A stretch of 64,000 nt of DNA from Prochilodus magdalenae (lineage: Eukaryota > Chordata > Actinopteri > Characiformes > Prochilodontidae). Position numbers and translations under genes: made by a program. Below the pieces are notes generated by a model. That model ran no database searches. It was not told where the DNA came from and saw nothing but the letters and a program-made list of their open reading frames with translations. This document shows positions 1 through 12,949 of the stretch, in pieces. Numbering within the stretch: position 1 is the stretch's first letter; the number at the start of each line of letters is the position of its first letter. The stretch is from NCBI GenBank assembly GCA_024036415.1, contig JAMWET010003170.1, forward strand, positions 21,001 to 85,000, written 5' to 3'.

Positions 1-3000
1 TATACCTCAAAATGTTGTTTCATGTGTTTTGTTTTTTATTATCCAGACTATTACAACTTGGTCTGTCCAAAAAATCAGCTGATAAAATCAGATTTGGGTC
101 GGCAGGCTGATCAAGGTACACTCACATTCAAAGTCTGGAATCACTGTTACAATATGATTCTAAACCTTATTATATTTAATAATATAAATAATCTTTATAA
201 CATGATTATGAAATGCTAGACCCATGCAAATTCACAGCTGTCAAATAAGAAATAAGACCCTAAGTCTGTCACATAAATAAAAAAAACACAAAAATGGATG
301 AAATGGAGAAACATGATGAAAGGAGCCGGTGAATATTCTAAAAAAAACTATGACATCAAACATGAAATTTTAATTAATTGAATTTTCAAAACTCATCGTT
401 AGGTATGCATCAATATAGAAATGTGGGCTGATACATACAGTCATAAAGTCTGCATGCCTAATTTTAACATTTTGCATAACCATTTGCCAGAAACACCACT
501 TAACCGAATCTGAAACCATTCTTCTTTACAGGGTCTCCCCACATCATCCAGGGTCCAAGTTTATTCTTGTGCTCCCTCATCTTTAGAAAGCTCATCTCTC
601 CCCATATGTTTCTAAGGCGATCAGAGGACTGGGGTGGCTATGGCAGAAACTTGATATTTTGCTCTGTAATTCACTAAAAGGCAGAGTTCTTAAATCTGGT
701 CTTATGTTACTGATCTTTACCAGGCGTGCCAATGATTTTGAAGAGGAGTGTAGGTATGTTAAAATGTATAAATGTATAAATTGAGAGCACGTCCATTTGG
801 ATTCAGTAAAATGTAGTAATAATATACTACGATATAATATAATACAATATATAATATAATATCCGTACTCATTGTATTTCATAAAAGGAGAGCAAATCGC
901 AATGGAAATGGAAAATAAATGCAAACAAATCAAAGTTTACCACATATCATTTTATAACTTCCACAGAATTTTGTAAAATATTCAATAAAAAAAGCATATA
1001 TGCGTTAATGATTTTGTAATATTTCAATCTACAAAACTGATTAAAAACATTAATATGGTAAGAGATTCCAACCTTTTAAGGGGAGATGTACACATCCTTA
1101 TTTTTAATAAAACCAAACAAATATTTAAATTTTCAAATTTCAAAAATAAGCACATGCATCATTTACAGATATTATCAATTCTAACATTCCAAAATCGATG
1201 CCGTCACCACATTCAGAACGGTGCAATGACCTCTAATTTACAAAGTCTTAAACACAGAACGTTTTCTCCTGCTCACAAGGGGAGGGAGGAGTAGCTGTTG
1301 CGGGTAGTGGTATGCCACTCTGTCTCAAAGAACAGCACTTCAGAAGAACCAGAGGAGAAAAGCATGGCGAACACCAGCCAAAGTTAGAAACAGAGAGGTT
1401 AGCAAAAATGCAGGTTGAGCAGAAAGGAAGAGGAAGTGAGAAGAGGAGAAAGACAAGAATATGAATGAAACCAGTATACCCTACACTGAGCATATGAGGA
1501 TCTAAAGGTGGCAAAATAGAAACAGAATGGAGGTGTGCACAGGCACAGGATGTATAAATATTAGATGCCGAGATGTGGTTTCAGGTTCCGTTATTCTGCG
1601 CCCTGAATCAGACATTAGAAATGCCAGTGATGTGACAAAGTGAAGCCTGCTGAAACCTTTTAAGAGATTTCACTTCCTCTGAGAAATTCCTGGAAAGCAG
1701 GCAGACGATTTTTTTGGCCTTGAATTAGTGCTTAATTCCTTAAGAGCCGAAAGGCATTTCCACAAGTTTGGGTTGATTGAAGGCATTACTGCTACATGAG
1801 AAGTAATTAAGTGTCTAGAGTTAGTCATGTGTCTGTAACCAGAAAAATACTGAGGTATTAAATTCATGTTTTTTTACAGCATCATGTACGAGGAGAGCCT
1901 GCAGTGCATGGACTACAAGTCACATGTGCATGTAAGGGTTAGGGTTAGATGTGCACACCATTATTACTATTTTCAGTACAGCAATACAATGATGCATTCT
2001 GATGTGTCTATATATCTTTATGTTCTTCTATATTAAAGACCATGAAATGCAGCAGCCCTGCAGTTTCAACCTGTGTACATGATAACCACATGATGCTTTA
2101 AAAGACATGTATGTCAAACCACCAGTCACTGACCTCACATTTAGTGAAATGGCCATATCTGTGGAGGCATATATGGAAAACATTTCTAACATAAAGATGA
2201 CATATTTGTATGCCGTACATCGTTTGAGTATGAGTTGCTTGTGAACAATGAAAAAAGAGGCTGTTCTAATGACCTGACTGGGTATTCTTTATGACAAGAG
2301 GCTGTAGTAGCTCATAAGGCTTTATATTAGTGCATCTGACTGAACTTTAAAAAAACTGATGGCGTTTACAATGTCATCCCGATCAGGGTCTCATGGTGAG
2401 GGGTGGGTGATGGATGTGTGTGGTGTGAGGAAGACTGAAGACCAAACCCAAGAAGGGGGGCATAAAGAAGCATAAGGGGCTTCCCCCCTGGGCCTCTCAA
2501 GAGAAGTACAGCAGGGGTTATGGAACTCTGTTCAACCAGTTTAAAAAAAAAAAAAAAAAATCTCTTGAATTTCCCTCTGGGATCAATCTCTTTTCACATA
2601 CCATAACTGGCTTTAACATTAACAAGTTGACAGGTTACTTAGATTTATATCCAGTCAAATTGTAGAATGAATAAGAATAAGAATAAGAAAGAATATATAT
2701 ATATATAAAAGCAACATAAAGGCACATATATGCCGAATTTGGAGCTAGGTCCTAACCATACCATTATTGAGACAGAATTGCTCTTCATTACCCCTCATGT
2801 TAAACTAAACGGAGTAAACAGCTTGAAGGAGTTTAAAGCTCCTTCATTGTTGCTGCTGCTATTTGTGGTTACTGTTAATGTTAGATTTGTGTGAGTCAAA
2901 TGGGAAGTGTGAACGGAGCTACAGACAGTTATGGTTTGGATGTGCAACCGTACTGTGCTGTATCGTACTGCCTAGTAGAAGAAGTAGATCCATGTTTCCT

Positions 3001-5309
3001 GTTAAAGGGCCTGTTCAATGCTCAGCTCACTGAAAATAGCACAGCTGTCACAATTCCCTTCTAAGCACTGCCAACCAGAAGGTTGTGGAACCAAAAGAGA
3101 TGTAACTAAGTAGCAAAGAAAGAGAAAAGTAGCACCTGAGCAGTGCAAACCAGCCAGACCACGTTTAATATGCAGGAAGGCAAGACCTGCTTGCACTGTA
3201 AGGCCGCAGTGGCCATGATCCGCGGCATGCCACTTTGCCTCAGATGGCGGCACTTCAAAAGTCATCCATTACACTCTACTAAAAAATGGCAGCAAAGCAG
3301 AGACTCCGTTCTCACAATTGCCATATGGGCCATTAGGCATCACTCTGAATCTACTTTGCACGCATTTGACACCCAACCATGCAGAAGTGTTGACATTCCT
3401 CACTGGAAACAAGCAGCCAGGCCAATAGATCATCAGCTTACAGTACGTTTGGAGCACTAAACTCTCAGGTTCACAATGCTTCTAAGCTAATTGGCAGATG
3501 ATTTGTCATGCTCCATCTTGATATCCTTTTTTGCTGACACAAGCCTGGCAGGGCTAATCTAAGTATCTTCAGTATGTCCTGCTCTGATGAAAGCAGTTCA
3601 CATTGACGTCAAACAGGATGGGTGTCACAAACAACCCCAACTGAGACCAAAATATGGTTCCAGTCATGCATTCTGTCTCCCAAGGCACTGTTTCTTGGGA
3701 ACCACACATTTTGTAGTACAACACAGAGACTGTTAGAGTAAAAATGTAAGTGAATACTATAATGTTACAATAGTGCAAGCAATCAGGCAATGTAACATGA
3801 ACGATATACCAATTATCTTCACAGGTAGCGTTTTTTCAAAATCCAAATGAGAAATGAGCAAAAAAAAAACACCAACAAAGTATCGATTTAGTTGACGATT
3901 AATTGCCATATCTGTATTCATTAAAAACTTCCTAGCTTCTTAGCTGTTGATATTATGAACTAAAGTATAAAACTATAGATATCCATGAGTATTATGTTTC
4001 TAGATACTGTATTGGTTCCCAGAATCTTTTACTCCAATGTAGCCTTATAAATTAGAAGTAGAAAGTAGCATAAGGGTGCACGGCCAATGTTGGCATTAGC
4101 AAGCCTATGCATATGGTGGTGTGTTTTTACACTATGACAGATTTAGAATTAGCTGTAAAAAATGTATATATACAGTATTGCAATATATCGCAGTGTGGTG
4201 AATCGTAACAACTGTATCATGATGCATGTTGTACCACCAGCTTCCGCTCAATACTAAGCTCAAGCTGATAATAAGTAGGTCCCAATGGAAGACTGAAACA
4301 GCACCAGCTCAAATAAACAAACATTGCAAAAGATTTTATAGTATCAGGCAGTTAGAACTTTTTTGCTGCCATAAAACCCATTTCATAATGAACTTAATGT
4401 GTCTTCTGTTTTTTTTTTCATTTTCATATCTACAATAAAAAAACAAAAGAATGGCAAAAATGCCAAAACATTAGTATCAATTGTCAGCAAATCATTAAAG
4501 CAATAGATGAAGCAAGTTAGTATGCATAGCTTTTGCCCTTGAAATTGTTTAAATAGTAAACTTTTTATGGGTTGAACAAAAGGGGGCACTGAGGGCTTCA
4601 AACAGCTGAAACACATTGTCAAGATAGTTTGTGTTTAATGTTAGAAAAAATATTCTCTGCAGGGTTTAAGACTGCACTCCAAACACCACTGGTAAGAAAC
4701 ACTCTACATTTTAATTGGCCCATTTATTTGTCCAGGAGAGTACAGTTGCCTTAGCCCAGTAGATGGAAACATTCCCGGTGAAAACCAACAACTGGTCACC
4801 TTAAATAACCTCAATCAGCTCAAATAGTCATGAAATAATGGCATAATTGTAAAAGGCCTAGTATCAATATCAATATTTGCATTGCCAAGCAATATAAATG
4901 GCAACAAGGCGTAACTGAGTTGAGTACTACAAGCTAGGCCCAAGATTCCCAGTATTCATAAACACCGTTAATGTTTTATCTAATGCCTTTGTAGGGTAGA
5001 ATACAAAGGACCCATTTGCATTTCTGATGTTAGCTCTCACTGGAGAACATTTCACAAAAGGCCTGATTAAAATAAACGTGTAGGAACAGACCTCAGAACG
5101 CTTGGGTAGGAGAGATGCTGGATCATATGCGGACATCTGAAGCTTGACTTTCTTGTCATGCATATATGCACCCTCTTACGTGAATATGACAGCACTTGGA
5201 GACCATCCAAAGAGAGAACATGTAGAACATCTAGACATTTACAGTGAAGAACGTCTGCACACAGAACCTCCAGCATCACTTTAGAACATTTCATTAACCC
5301 TATAGTGTC
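1..5309. other. No recognisable gene (AT-rich non-coding)
   Basis: I see no coding exon with family similarity here on either strand. Open frames are short, uninterrupted only by chance, and lack splice borders that join. Minor items are two TTAGGG-like units near 1934-1948, and an A-run at 2543-2560 followed by 'TTGAATTTCCCTCTGGGATC', which resembles the 3' tail of fish retroposons (low certainty). Confidence 0.6.
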
Positions 5310-5720
5310 TACCTAGAGCTCAGTGGTCAAAGCTTGAGGTGGGGAGACATCAGCATGCATGTGTGCGGTTACCTGGAGGAATGTGTCTGCCTTTTCCATC
5401 CATTCCTGCAGCTCTCCGGTCCTCGTCACAGAAGAACGTACCGACCAATCTGTCCAAGCAGCATCCATCGACTGTTCTCCCTCTCTCTCTCTGTCTCTCT
5501 CCCTCTCTCTCTCACACACTGGCTCTCCCTCCCTCCCTCTTGCTTTCACTCGCTCGCTCTTTCCCCCGTTTTCTTGCCCGTGGGTGGGAGTAGATTTTCT
5601 AGGTTTTGCTTCTTTCCTCCTCTCAGAAGGAGTTCATGGCGGCAATTCTGCCGTCTCTCCTGAAGAAACTCAAACAAACCAAAAAGAAAGAGGAAACAAA
5701 AAGAAAACATGTTAATGTGA
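5310..5720. other. CpG-containing, pyrimidine-rich block with possible exon edges; unresolved
   Basis: This block has more CpG than its surroundings and a CT-rich run on the plus strand (5481-5560). On the minus strand an open frame starting near 5473 (MDAAWTDWSVRSSV...) runs into 'CTCCAG|GTAACC', a plausible splice donor at about 5374. On the plus strand a good acceptor-like tract 'TTTCCTCCTCTCAG' ends at about 5625, and an ATG in fair context follows at 5636. I recognise neither peptide. The minus frame could only be a first exon because no pyrimidine tract precedes it. It may be a promoter or first exon, or nothing. Confidence 0.25.
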
Positions 5721-7139
5721 CGTTAAAGGGGGGCAGCGGAGAGGAGACAATACAACACACCTTGAGGACATGTCAAAATATCAATGAAACAATCAAGCAG
5801 GTTCATCACATGTACAGACCAAGAGGATCAGTCATGTCTCCACAGATCCACAGAGAAAGAAACAGGGATACATTAAAAAAAGAGGAAAAAAGGAGAACGA
5901 GAGAGAGAGAGTGTGCGCCATTCTGTCACCATGGCAACAGAGCATTCTAAAGTCGAGAACAGAACAGGATGGTGTGTGTGAATGTGAGTGTGGGGTGGGG
6001 GAGCTGATATTGGTGACTGAAGGGGGTGGGGGGTTCGTGGTGGATTCAGCAAAAGACAATTACTGATTCGGAAAAAACCATGACCGTCAAAAATCTGATT
6101 GAAGTTCATCTACAGAAGTACAGAGAATTAAACTCAGCTTTCATTTACAATGATGGTTATATGAGAAAGGCTTGCATGGTCAACTGTAGCTGAGCATTTA
6201 CTCACCATGACAAGCCTAGCTACCAGTAATAAGAGATTTAATGTCTGGTCAATCATTAACATGAGCCTAATCACGGACTACATTTTCCTTTCTATTGACA
6301 TTTTCATTCTACATTCAAAATGCTGCGTAATCAAGGCCTAGCCTTAGCCCATGTCAGAAGGCTGGCCTCTAATGCAAAAAGGTGTAATGATTCAATTGAT
6401 ATGATACAATATCATGTTATTCCAATTTAATTCATTTCAGTGTGTTTAACATTATACACGTACCATTTTAGAAAGGAAAGTTGTGTTTATAGTGTCTAAT
6501 GCTCTGCTTACCAGCTAATATGTTGGCCCCAACACACTGGCTAAATATCAATATCAATATCAATACAAACAAGATGCACTGATCTGATATTTGAGCTAAC
6601 ATTTCTTCAGGAGAGTGAACTCAATGTGCAGAGGAAAAACTTACAAACGAGGAACAACAAACAAAGGCTGCCTGGAGGAAAAACTGGCGTGCTCAACCGA
6701 GCAAAACAAAACAATTTCCACAAACGAAAAGGAACCTCACAATGAAACGCTTCTAACGTCCGACTCGAAAATATTTTGTTTTGTTTTTTTATTATGTGTA
6801 CTCAGTACTCCCTTAAGAATTGTGTCAGTTCTCGTGCCTTATGTCGCCCCAACATGATTAAATATACGGTTTATTCATTCGAAAGTGGTATTGGATGGAT
6901 ATCAGGTATAGACAGAAATGCAAAGTTTATGTATCGTGCTGATATCAGATCTGTAAAAGCTGGATCAGTGCATCCCTAATGCTTTTATTAAAACTGTAAG
7001 ACTGACAAACTGCATGCTTTATTAAAAAAGTGGATTTAAAATTGGATTTAACGCAGCATACCCATGAAGAGATCTTTAAAAAAATATAACATCCACTCAT
7101 CCTCAACCCAAAAAGAAAGAGTCGGATTGCAATATTGGG
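5721..7139. other. No recognisable gene
   Basis: AT-rich non-coding sequence with short purine runs (5860-5915). Open frames on both strands are low complexity or lack similarity to any family I know. Confidence 0.55.
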
Positions 7140-7870
7140 GAGGAAAATTAATGTTCCCAGGAACAATAAATAATTATAAATTTACACTGATTTTTATTAA
7201 GCTACACATGCAGAGGTAGGGCATCTCAGTATGGCTAACGCAACATGCCTTGGCATGGAGTTGTAGGGCTTCCTAATGGTATCCTGTAATAATCCACCCT
7301 ATGCAGCTTGAATATTCTCACACTGTTCCTGCAGATTTTGTGGTAGAGTTGGAGGTGGAGTTAGTCGACTTCACCAAGACAAAAGTGGGACTCATCAGGG
7401 AAGATTCCACCATTCTGAGTCACTCCATGACAATCTAGCACAACACCATTTCAGTCTTTGGCAACGTTGACCTGGTGTTGAGGGCAGTCATTGTAATGAT
7501 CTGTGTGCTCGTAGTCCTGCGTCGTTAGTGTAGGTCTCCAAGATCATTCGTGTTGCTGGTTGGTGCCTTCTTCTATTCACTGCTTCTAACAGCGTGCTAT
7601 GGTAGTATCCGCACGACCGGTATGGCGATATGTTGATAAGACCATCTAACTTCCTGGTGCAACTCTATGGTGCAACCCCTCGTTTTTCCAAAAACTTAAA
7701 TTGCTTTAGAACTGTTCTCTGAGGCTTGCAAACGACACAACCAACACAACAGCACAAGTCCATCAGGTACAGCGATTAGGCCCATCACATGCACAGCTGA
7801 GCATGAAACTTAAATCATTTGCATGTCTCACAATGTCAAACCTACTCACCAAGACAATTTTTCCGATACA
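7140..7870 (-). mobile_element. Tc1/mariner-like remnant, family A copy 1
   Basis: This sequence repeats at 17.82-18.45 kb (opposite strand), 33.71-34.35 kb and 49.86-50.20 kb. Shared landmarks read on the plus strand are 'GAGCTACACATACAGAAG'-like near 7200, 'GCATGGAGTCGTAGAAG'-like near 7253, 'GAGTCACTCCATGACA' at about 7418-7433, and 'ACATGTCTCACAATGTCAAACC'-like near 7822-7842. In better copies the minus-strand translation gives a Tc1-type helix-turn-helix and the first catalytic Asp. This copy is interrupted by stops and frameshifts and is a dead element. The end points are approximate. Confidence 0.65.
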
Positions 7871-8736
7871 CATATTGTGAATCGTCAAAAGTCCTTAAGC
7901 TTCATGATATACTCTCCTATTACCTCCTAATATACCATCACACCAAAATGTTCTTCAAGGACACAAGCAGTTATGCAAGCTATACATTAGTGCATTTAAC
8001 CACCCAAACCCACTTGGAGGTCCAATTTGCGAGCTAGTCTGTGTAGTAATAACTAACTAATAAGACTTAGGAGGTAATAAGTCTTTCTCGTAGACACTCC
8101 ATTCACTATTCCTAACTATTTCAACTTCTATTGTAGCCACCTAAACCTTCACAGGACAATACATGAAGTACTGTAGAGGTGTAACAAAGCATGGCAAACA
8201 TGACTGTGACAGTTCCATCCAGGTCAAGCACTCATCACGCAACGATACAGATTAATTTTTCAAACAGGCTCTGCCATTATTCTCTACAGTACTGTGCTTA
8301 GACGTTCCCAGTTGACTATTGTGTGGCATGTTTGACAGGACTGACAGGCCTTGCTGGAAGGGAACAACCTTGGCACTGGAGTATGGCCTATGTCAGATGA
8401 TGGAGTGTTGTATTTAAGTAGTGGTCATACTGAACATAGTGGGGATGCTCAGTGATATCAGAACTGTATCAGTTTGCTTTGGGCATATGCTTAGAGTTGA
8501 ATCAGCTAATCAATCAACCTCCATGTAAACCATGTAGAACACTGAACAACATAGTGGAAGACCCTCGTTGTCAAAGCTGAAGATGATCCACAAGCGAAAA
8601 GAGTAAATATAAGTTTGACAGAGTATCGCAAAGGAAAGTAAATAAGACAATACAACAGGAAATCAGATGCACAAATCACAACAATCAAATAAAACTATTA
8701 AGCACTTCTGCAGTAATGAAACATTGAGCTTGTCAC
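7871..8736. other. No recognisable gene
   Basis: AT-rich sequence with no coding, RNA or clear repeat signature that I can support. Confidence 0.5.
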
Positions 8737-9195
8737 GCCTGCTGGTTCTCCTCTCACCTCCGATCTCCCACACTGCATTTTCCCATAACCCACCACCCGA
8801 TGACATCACCATCACCTGTTCACAGTCCTCCAATCCTGTTCAGTTTTTCAGATCCTCCTCCCTGGAGTACTAACACACACCTGTTCCCCATTTAGTCTGT
8901 CTGTACAAATGCTCCTCTCTCACACTGACCCATAGCGAGATTTGTGCTAGCCTCTCTGGTTTGACTCTACTTTGGCTTTCTGGTTTCTGGTCTCCTTTGG
9001 TTTACTCTTTTGTCTTTTCCCTTTTGGTACTGTTGCTGGTCTGTGCGTTTGCCTCGTTTTGACCTCTGCCTGTTTTCTTACTCTGACTTGCCCCTTGGTT
9101 ATGTCTGATTTGACCTTGTTGCTGTTGTGTTGTAATTCCAGTCTGTTTAATAAACATTGCCATCGGTCTGTCCATCAACACAGAACTCGAATTTT
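8737..9195 (+). repeat. Probable interspersed repeat, unclassified
   Basis: The block begins 'TGTCACGCCTGCTGGTTCTC'. It is pyrimidine- and TTTG-rich, and ends in a polyadenylation-like AATAAA near 9149 ('TTTAATAAACATTGCC'). Its composition differs sharply from both flanks. The style resembles dispersed fish repeats whose ends read '...TAATAAACATTGCC...', possibly an LTR or retroposon tail. That is recollection of a pattern rather than a demonstrated match, and there is no second copy in this window. Confidence 0.35.
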
Positions 9196-10289
9196 TTAAG
9201 GCAAACCAATGATTCACTTTTTAATGTAAAACACTGTGTAAATACAGATTTGACATTTAAAGCCAGTGCACAGTGGAAAAGTGGAATGTTGAGGGGATGA
9301 TGGGCTACTATGCTATAAATGTCAGCATTTCAGTCATTTTTTAGCATTTAGAACACTATATGAATACATCTTATATTTCTCTGTCTAGTCTCAATTTTTG
9401 CTTTCTGTAAGACTTAATGTGCATCACCCCAGGCAGATCTGCACATATATACACACTGTATGTCACCATTAGCCCAGAATTTGCATATCAGTGTATCCCT
9501 AGTGCTTAGTCATACTGTATTCTGAATTCTATTTCACATTTACAGTTACACCAAGTGGTAGCCAGCGGCGGATTAACACACAGGCTGCCCTAAGTTGCAG
9601 TCAAGGGGCCCACACAGGGACTGCGGCTTCAATGAATGGCCACATTGGTCCAGGATTGGTTAGTTTGGAAGCTTTGTAGGTGTTTTCATTTTTGACGGAC
9701 TCTAGGTATACTAAATCTGCATTGGCTCTGTTAACGTTAAGAGGTTTCTGAATCAAACAGAAAAATGGAGAACGAAGCAGAGCCACCTGAAATTACAGAC
9801 AGCAGCTGCTACAGCCTCCGCCACCCCAATTGCTGCAGTGGAGCTTCTGGCAGCATACTGGACTGAAACTGATGAACAGATGTGACATACTGGGACTGGA
9901 ATCATTTCCAAAAATCAAGCGCTTAAAAAGAGAATGGCTGCTTTTTTCACAGTGCAAGAGGCATGTTTTATTTTGCTCTTATGCAGCATTCAAATGTGCA
10001 GATAGTCCATTGTTTAGAAAGGAAAGGCAACAGAAAACACTAAAGATGCTGCCGTCAACCACCCTGATGAAACAGTAATGTTTTAGGTCCCATGAACGTC
10101 TTGTTGAATACCAATTATACCCAATACCAAATGCAATATGTACAACACAAGTAAAAGAGTACAGAGCTCCACTTGCTTTTCTCCACATTAAATTAACAAC
10201 CTACACTGATGAAGCTCTCCTCTCATAAAAATGTTCAATGTATGGCTTTTTTTTTTTTTCGAGTGCATACTGCCATGAGGCTGCTTATT
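9196..10289. other. No firm gene; possible decayed transposon
   Basis: A plus-strand frame at 9830-10078 contains 'LGLESFPKIKRLKREWLLFSQ', which faintly recalls the C-terminal dimerisation region of hAT transposases. The match is too short and degenerate to call. Nothing else is recognised. Confidence 0.3.
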
Positions 10290-10350
10290 TACATTTACAT
10301 TTAAGGCATTTAGCAGACGCTCTTATCCAGAGCGACTTACAACCGTGCTT
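10288..10350 (-). repeat. SINE 3'-tail fragment
   Basis: The plus strand reads 'ACATTTACATTTAAGGCATT' then 'TAGCAGACGCTCTTATCCAG'. This is the reverse complement of the fish SINE tail seen intact at 30.67-30.73 kb ('CTGGATAAGAGTGTCAGCTA'). Only the tail is present; no tRNA-like head adjoins it. Confidence 0.75.
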
Positions 10351-10810
10351 AGTGTTCCATTGGATAATATTCCAGCTAGTAGGAAGTTTAGAGCCTAGAA
10401 CTCACCACAAGCTCAAACTGTATATAAACGTTCAACAACAGATCAGAGCAGCCCGAATCACCACCTGTGACACAGATGTCGACAGAGTGACATCTTTCAC
10501 AAATTTTATTATACCAGCCCAATAAAGGTAATAACGGTCAACCGTTCTCCGCCAGAAGGTGAATCTTAGCAGCGCTTTTATCCAGTGAATTGTTGCTTGC
10601 TAAGCTTCTATTGATTTATCAGCTTAATTAATGTACTTAATAAAGGCTAGTTTTACCGTGTGTAAATGTCCACACGAGTACATTGTGACTCTCATCTCTC
10701 CAGTTATCTGATTTACCTGGCAGTAGCATCATTTTTTCTTTGTATTTCCTTTTGTTTGGTAGACTGGATGTTTGTGGAGGTGTTTGTTGTGTACCCTACT
10801 GTTTTTCTTA

Positions 10811-10973
10811 ACCCTAGTCCTGGAGGCATCATGCCGTGCTCATTTTAGTGGATTCCCTGTTTTACCACACCTCCTGTAACTCTGAAAGGGCTTGGCAATG
10901 AGCTGATGAGTTGAATCAGATTGGTTGGAAGCAGGGAAAGCACTAAAATGTGCAGAGCAGGGTGCCTCCAGGG
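10811..10973. mobile_element. MITE-like foldback element
   Basis: Short inverted repeats bound the element: CCTGGAGGCA at 10819-10828 pairs with TGCCTCCAGG at 10963-10972. Inner arms also pair (GCTCATTTTAG near 10838 with CTAAAATGTGC near 10942). It has no coding capacity. The edge 'AACCCTAGTCCTGGAGG' recalls a common fish non-autonomous DNA transposon end. The open frame on the minus strand across it is incidental. Confidence 0.5.
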
Positions 10974-11399
10974 TGCCTCCACACTGGCCTAGGGGCCTTG
11001 GATCAGCTAAATGTGCCACAGGTGGTAGCACCATGTAATATACGGTAGACTGACACAGATCCAGGTCTAGCTTGAGTGTACCGTATATGAGGAGTACCTC
11101 ACACATTAGTAGTACCGTCTCTGCTGTGTTTTCCAAGGAGTGGCCAATGGGTTACATTTAAACTGACTGAGGAAATGACATGGGCTTGGCTCACATTAAC
11201 ACACACACGCGCGCGCGCTGAAATCCTTCTTCCATATTCACCAGCTTCGTGTTTTAATTATGCGCTCCCCCTTAACTGGAGCGCCTAAATGCTGTGCGAT
11301 TCTTTGTAACTGCTAAGCCATTTAAGGTGAAACGGAAGAATAGAATAAGAGGTAAAATTCAGCTTAGCTGAAAAAGGCTTTTTTTAACGTCATACATTT

Positions 11400-11850
11400 G
11401 AAATAACGTGAGTGTTCCCCAAAGGATACACACACGGCTGCATCGACCTCAACACCAGTTACGCGCGGCGCATGCTGGGTTACAGGCAGCGGCGACGCTT
11501 CGGACAGTAGACTCCGATTATCTGCTGCCCCTTGAGCCAAAATACATTTCTGAGCAGATATCCCGAAGAGTTCTCTTCTCTTACCTGCTCGACACCGTCC
11601 TTCGGTGGTGTTTGCCGTCAGACCTCGTCCCGGCTAAGGGACGAGAGAGGAGGAGGGGGCGGGGCTCTTTCAAAGCCACAGCAATAATACAAAACCAGGA
11701 GCAGGTGTCCAAGATGACCGCGCTGTGTAGCACTCTGCTCACGCACGAGCTCGTAGTTTGAAGGCACTTGCTGAAGATGGCTGTTACCGCTTTCGCCGTG
11801 TGTGAAAGCACTTTTAAACCAGTCATTCATAAAATAACTTTTATTCACAT
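11400..11850 (-). promoter_or_regulatory. CpG-island-like promoter with candidate minus-strand first exon
   Basis: This is the most CpG-rich stretch of the left half (for example ACGCGCGGCGCATGC at 11461). It carries a GC box GGGGGCGGGG at 11655-11664. On the minus strand a strong splice donor GCAG|GTAAGAG has its exon end at 11585 and GT at 11584-11583, about 70 bp past the GC box. This suggests a short non-coding first exon of a gene transcribed leftward, whose remaining exons I cannot find in 1-11.5 kb. The plus strand has no comparably good donor. The gene is unidentified. Confidence 0.5.
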
Positions 11851-12227
11851 GAGGTTTTAGTCAGTTTACAGAACAGCTATCATCGTGCATGATCTCCACC
11901 ACGTTTTCACACATTTCTGGCTTACTCAGCCCTGGAGATGTAAACAGTCCTTGCGGTGGTTCGACATGAAATGGCTCGCTGTAGGAAAACTCACTGACTC
12001 TTTACTGTGGTGGTAAAGCACGGTCAGGATGTCTAAATATAGTCAGTTTATTTACTATCCAAATCCACAAGTAAGCCTAAACATGAGCTTTTATATTGTG
12101 GCGTCCGCAAGGGGTCTCCTGGTCTCACCCACGCGTAGGTAGAGGGTATTACAGCTTTAGGGTGGCTAGTTGAATTCTGTCTGCACTCCTGCACTTGTAT
12201 GTTTAGCACTGCTCGAACTTTCTAAGG

Positions 12228-12340
12228 CTGTATTTGAAATGACACCCTGCTACACTGCATACTACAGTAGTATATACTGCATACTGCCCCCTATGTGTAG
12301 TATACAGTAACAAGTACTGACATACCATACTGTCACATAA
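12228..12340. mobile_element. Partial MITE-like element
   Basis: The block starts 'GCTGTATTTGAAATG', similar to the terminal 'GCTGCGTCTGAAATC' of the element at 12601. It continues with repeated 'ACTGCATACTACAGTAG'-type palindromic motifs. No matching right end is seen, so it is probably a truncated relative of the neighbouring element. Confidence 0.4.
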
Positions 12341-12600
12341 CCAATTACCTCACAATTATCTCAGAGCTGTTATTACTGTATCCACTATCTACACCTAGCT
12401 GCTTTTTTTCCGGTTTCAGGACTGCCACCTTCATTCCAAATAGCAGGCTTGTGTTTGTTTGCTTTGCATTTTAGTTAAATTACCTTTAACTGCAGTAGTC
12501 GGCGGTTTTTGGCGGTGTTAGGAGGCAAAAGACTAAAATTCTAGAGTTGTTATACAAACTGCAGTGCACTGTTTCAAGTTTTCAGTTCTATGGATATAAG

Positions 12601-12949
12601 CTGCGTCTGAAATCGCACTGCTCGACCGGTGAAGCAGTAGGCTCTTTCAGTGCGCAAGTACATAGACATTACTAGGTGTTGCATAAATTTTTGCGATTAT
12701 TTACACTAGGTCCCGCTTTCCGCCATTTTTTCTTCCTCAGCTCCGAACGTCTCCACAGTTCCAGTGGAATCATGGGATAGCACAGATAGTGCTGTGCTCT
12801 CATACTTGAAAATCTTACTGGAATCAGTACGTCATCTGGGGAACTTTGACCTACTGCTTTATGACTACTGCGGATTCGGACACACTACACATTCTCGCCT
12901 ACTGCTTTCGCCTAATGAGTAGTACAGCAGTAAACGGTTTCAGACGCAG
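12601..12949. mobile_element. MITE with 12-bp terminal inverted repeats
   Basis: CTGCGTCTGAAA at 12601-12612 is a perfect inverted match to TTTCAGACGCAG at 12938-12949. Subterminal 'GCAGTAG/CTACTGC' motifs also face each other. The element is about 350 bp with no coding potential, typical of a non-autonomous DNA transposon. No clear target-site duplication is visible, so the superfamily is not assigned. Confidence 0.65.

Noticed and set aside
1934..1948. Interstitial telomere repeat
   Set aside because: Only about two TTAGGG units; expected by chance.
9830..10078. hAT transposase remnant
   Set aside because: Faint similarity of about 20 residues only; no dimerisation motif or terminal repeats.
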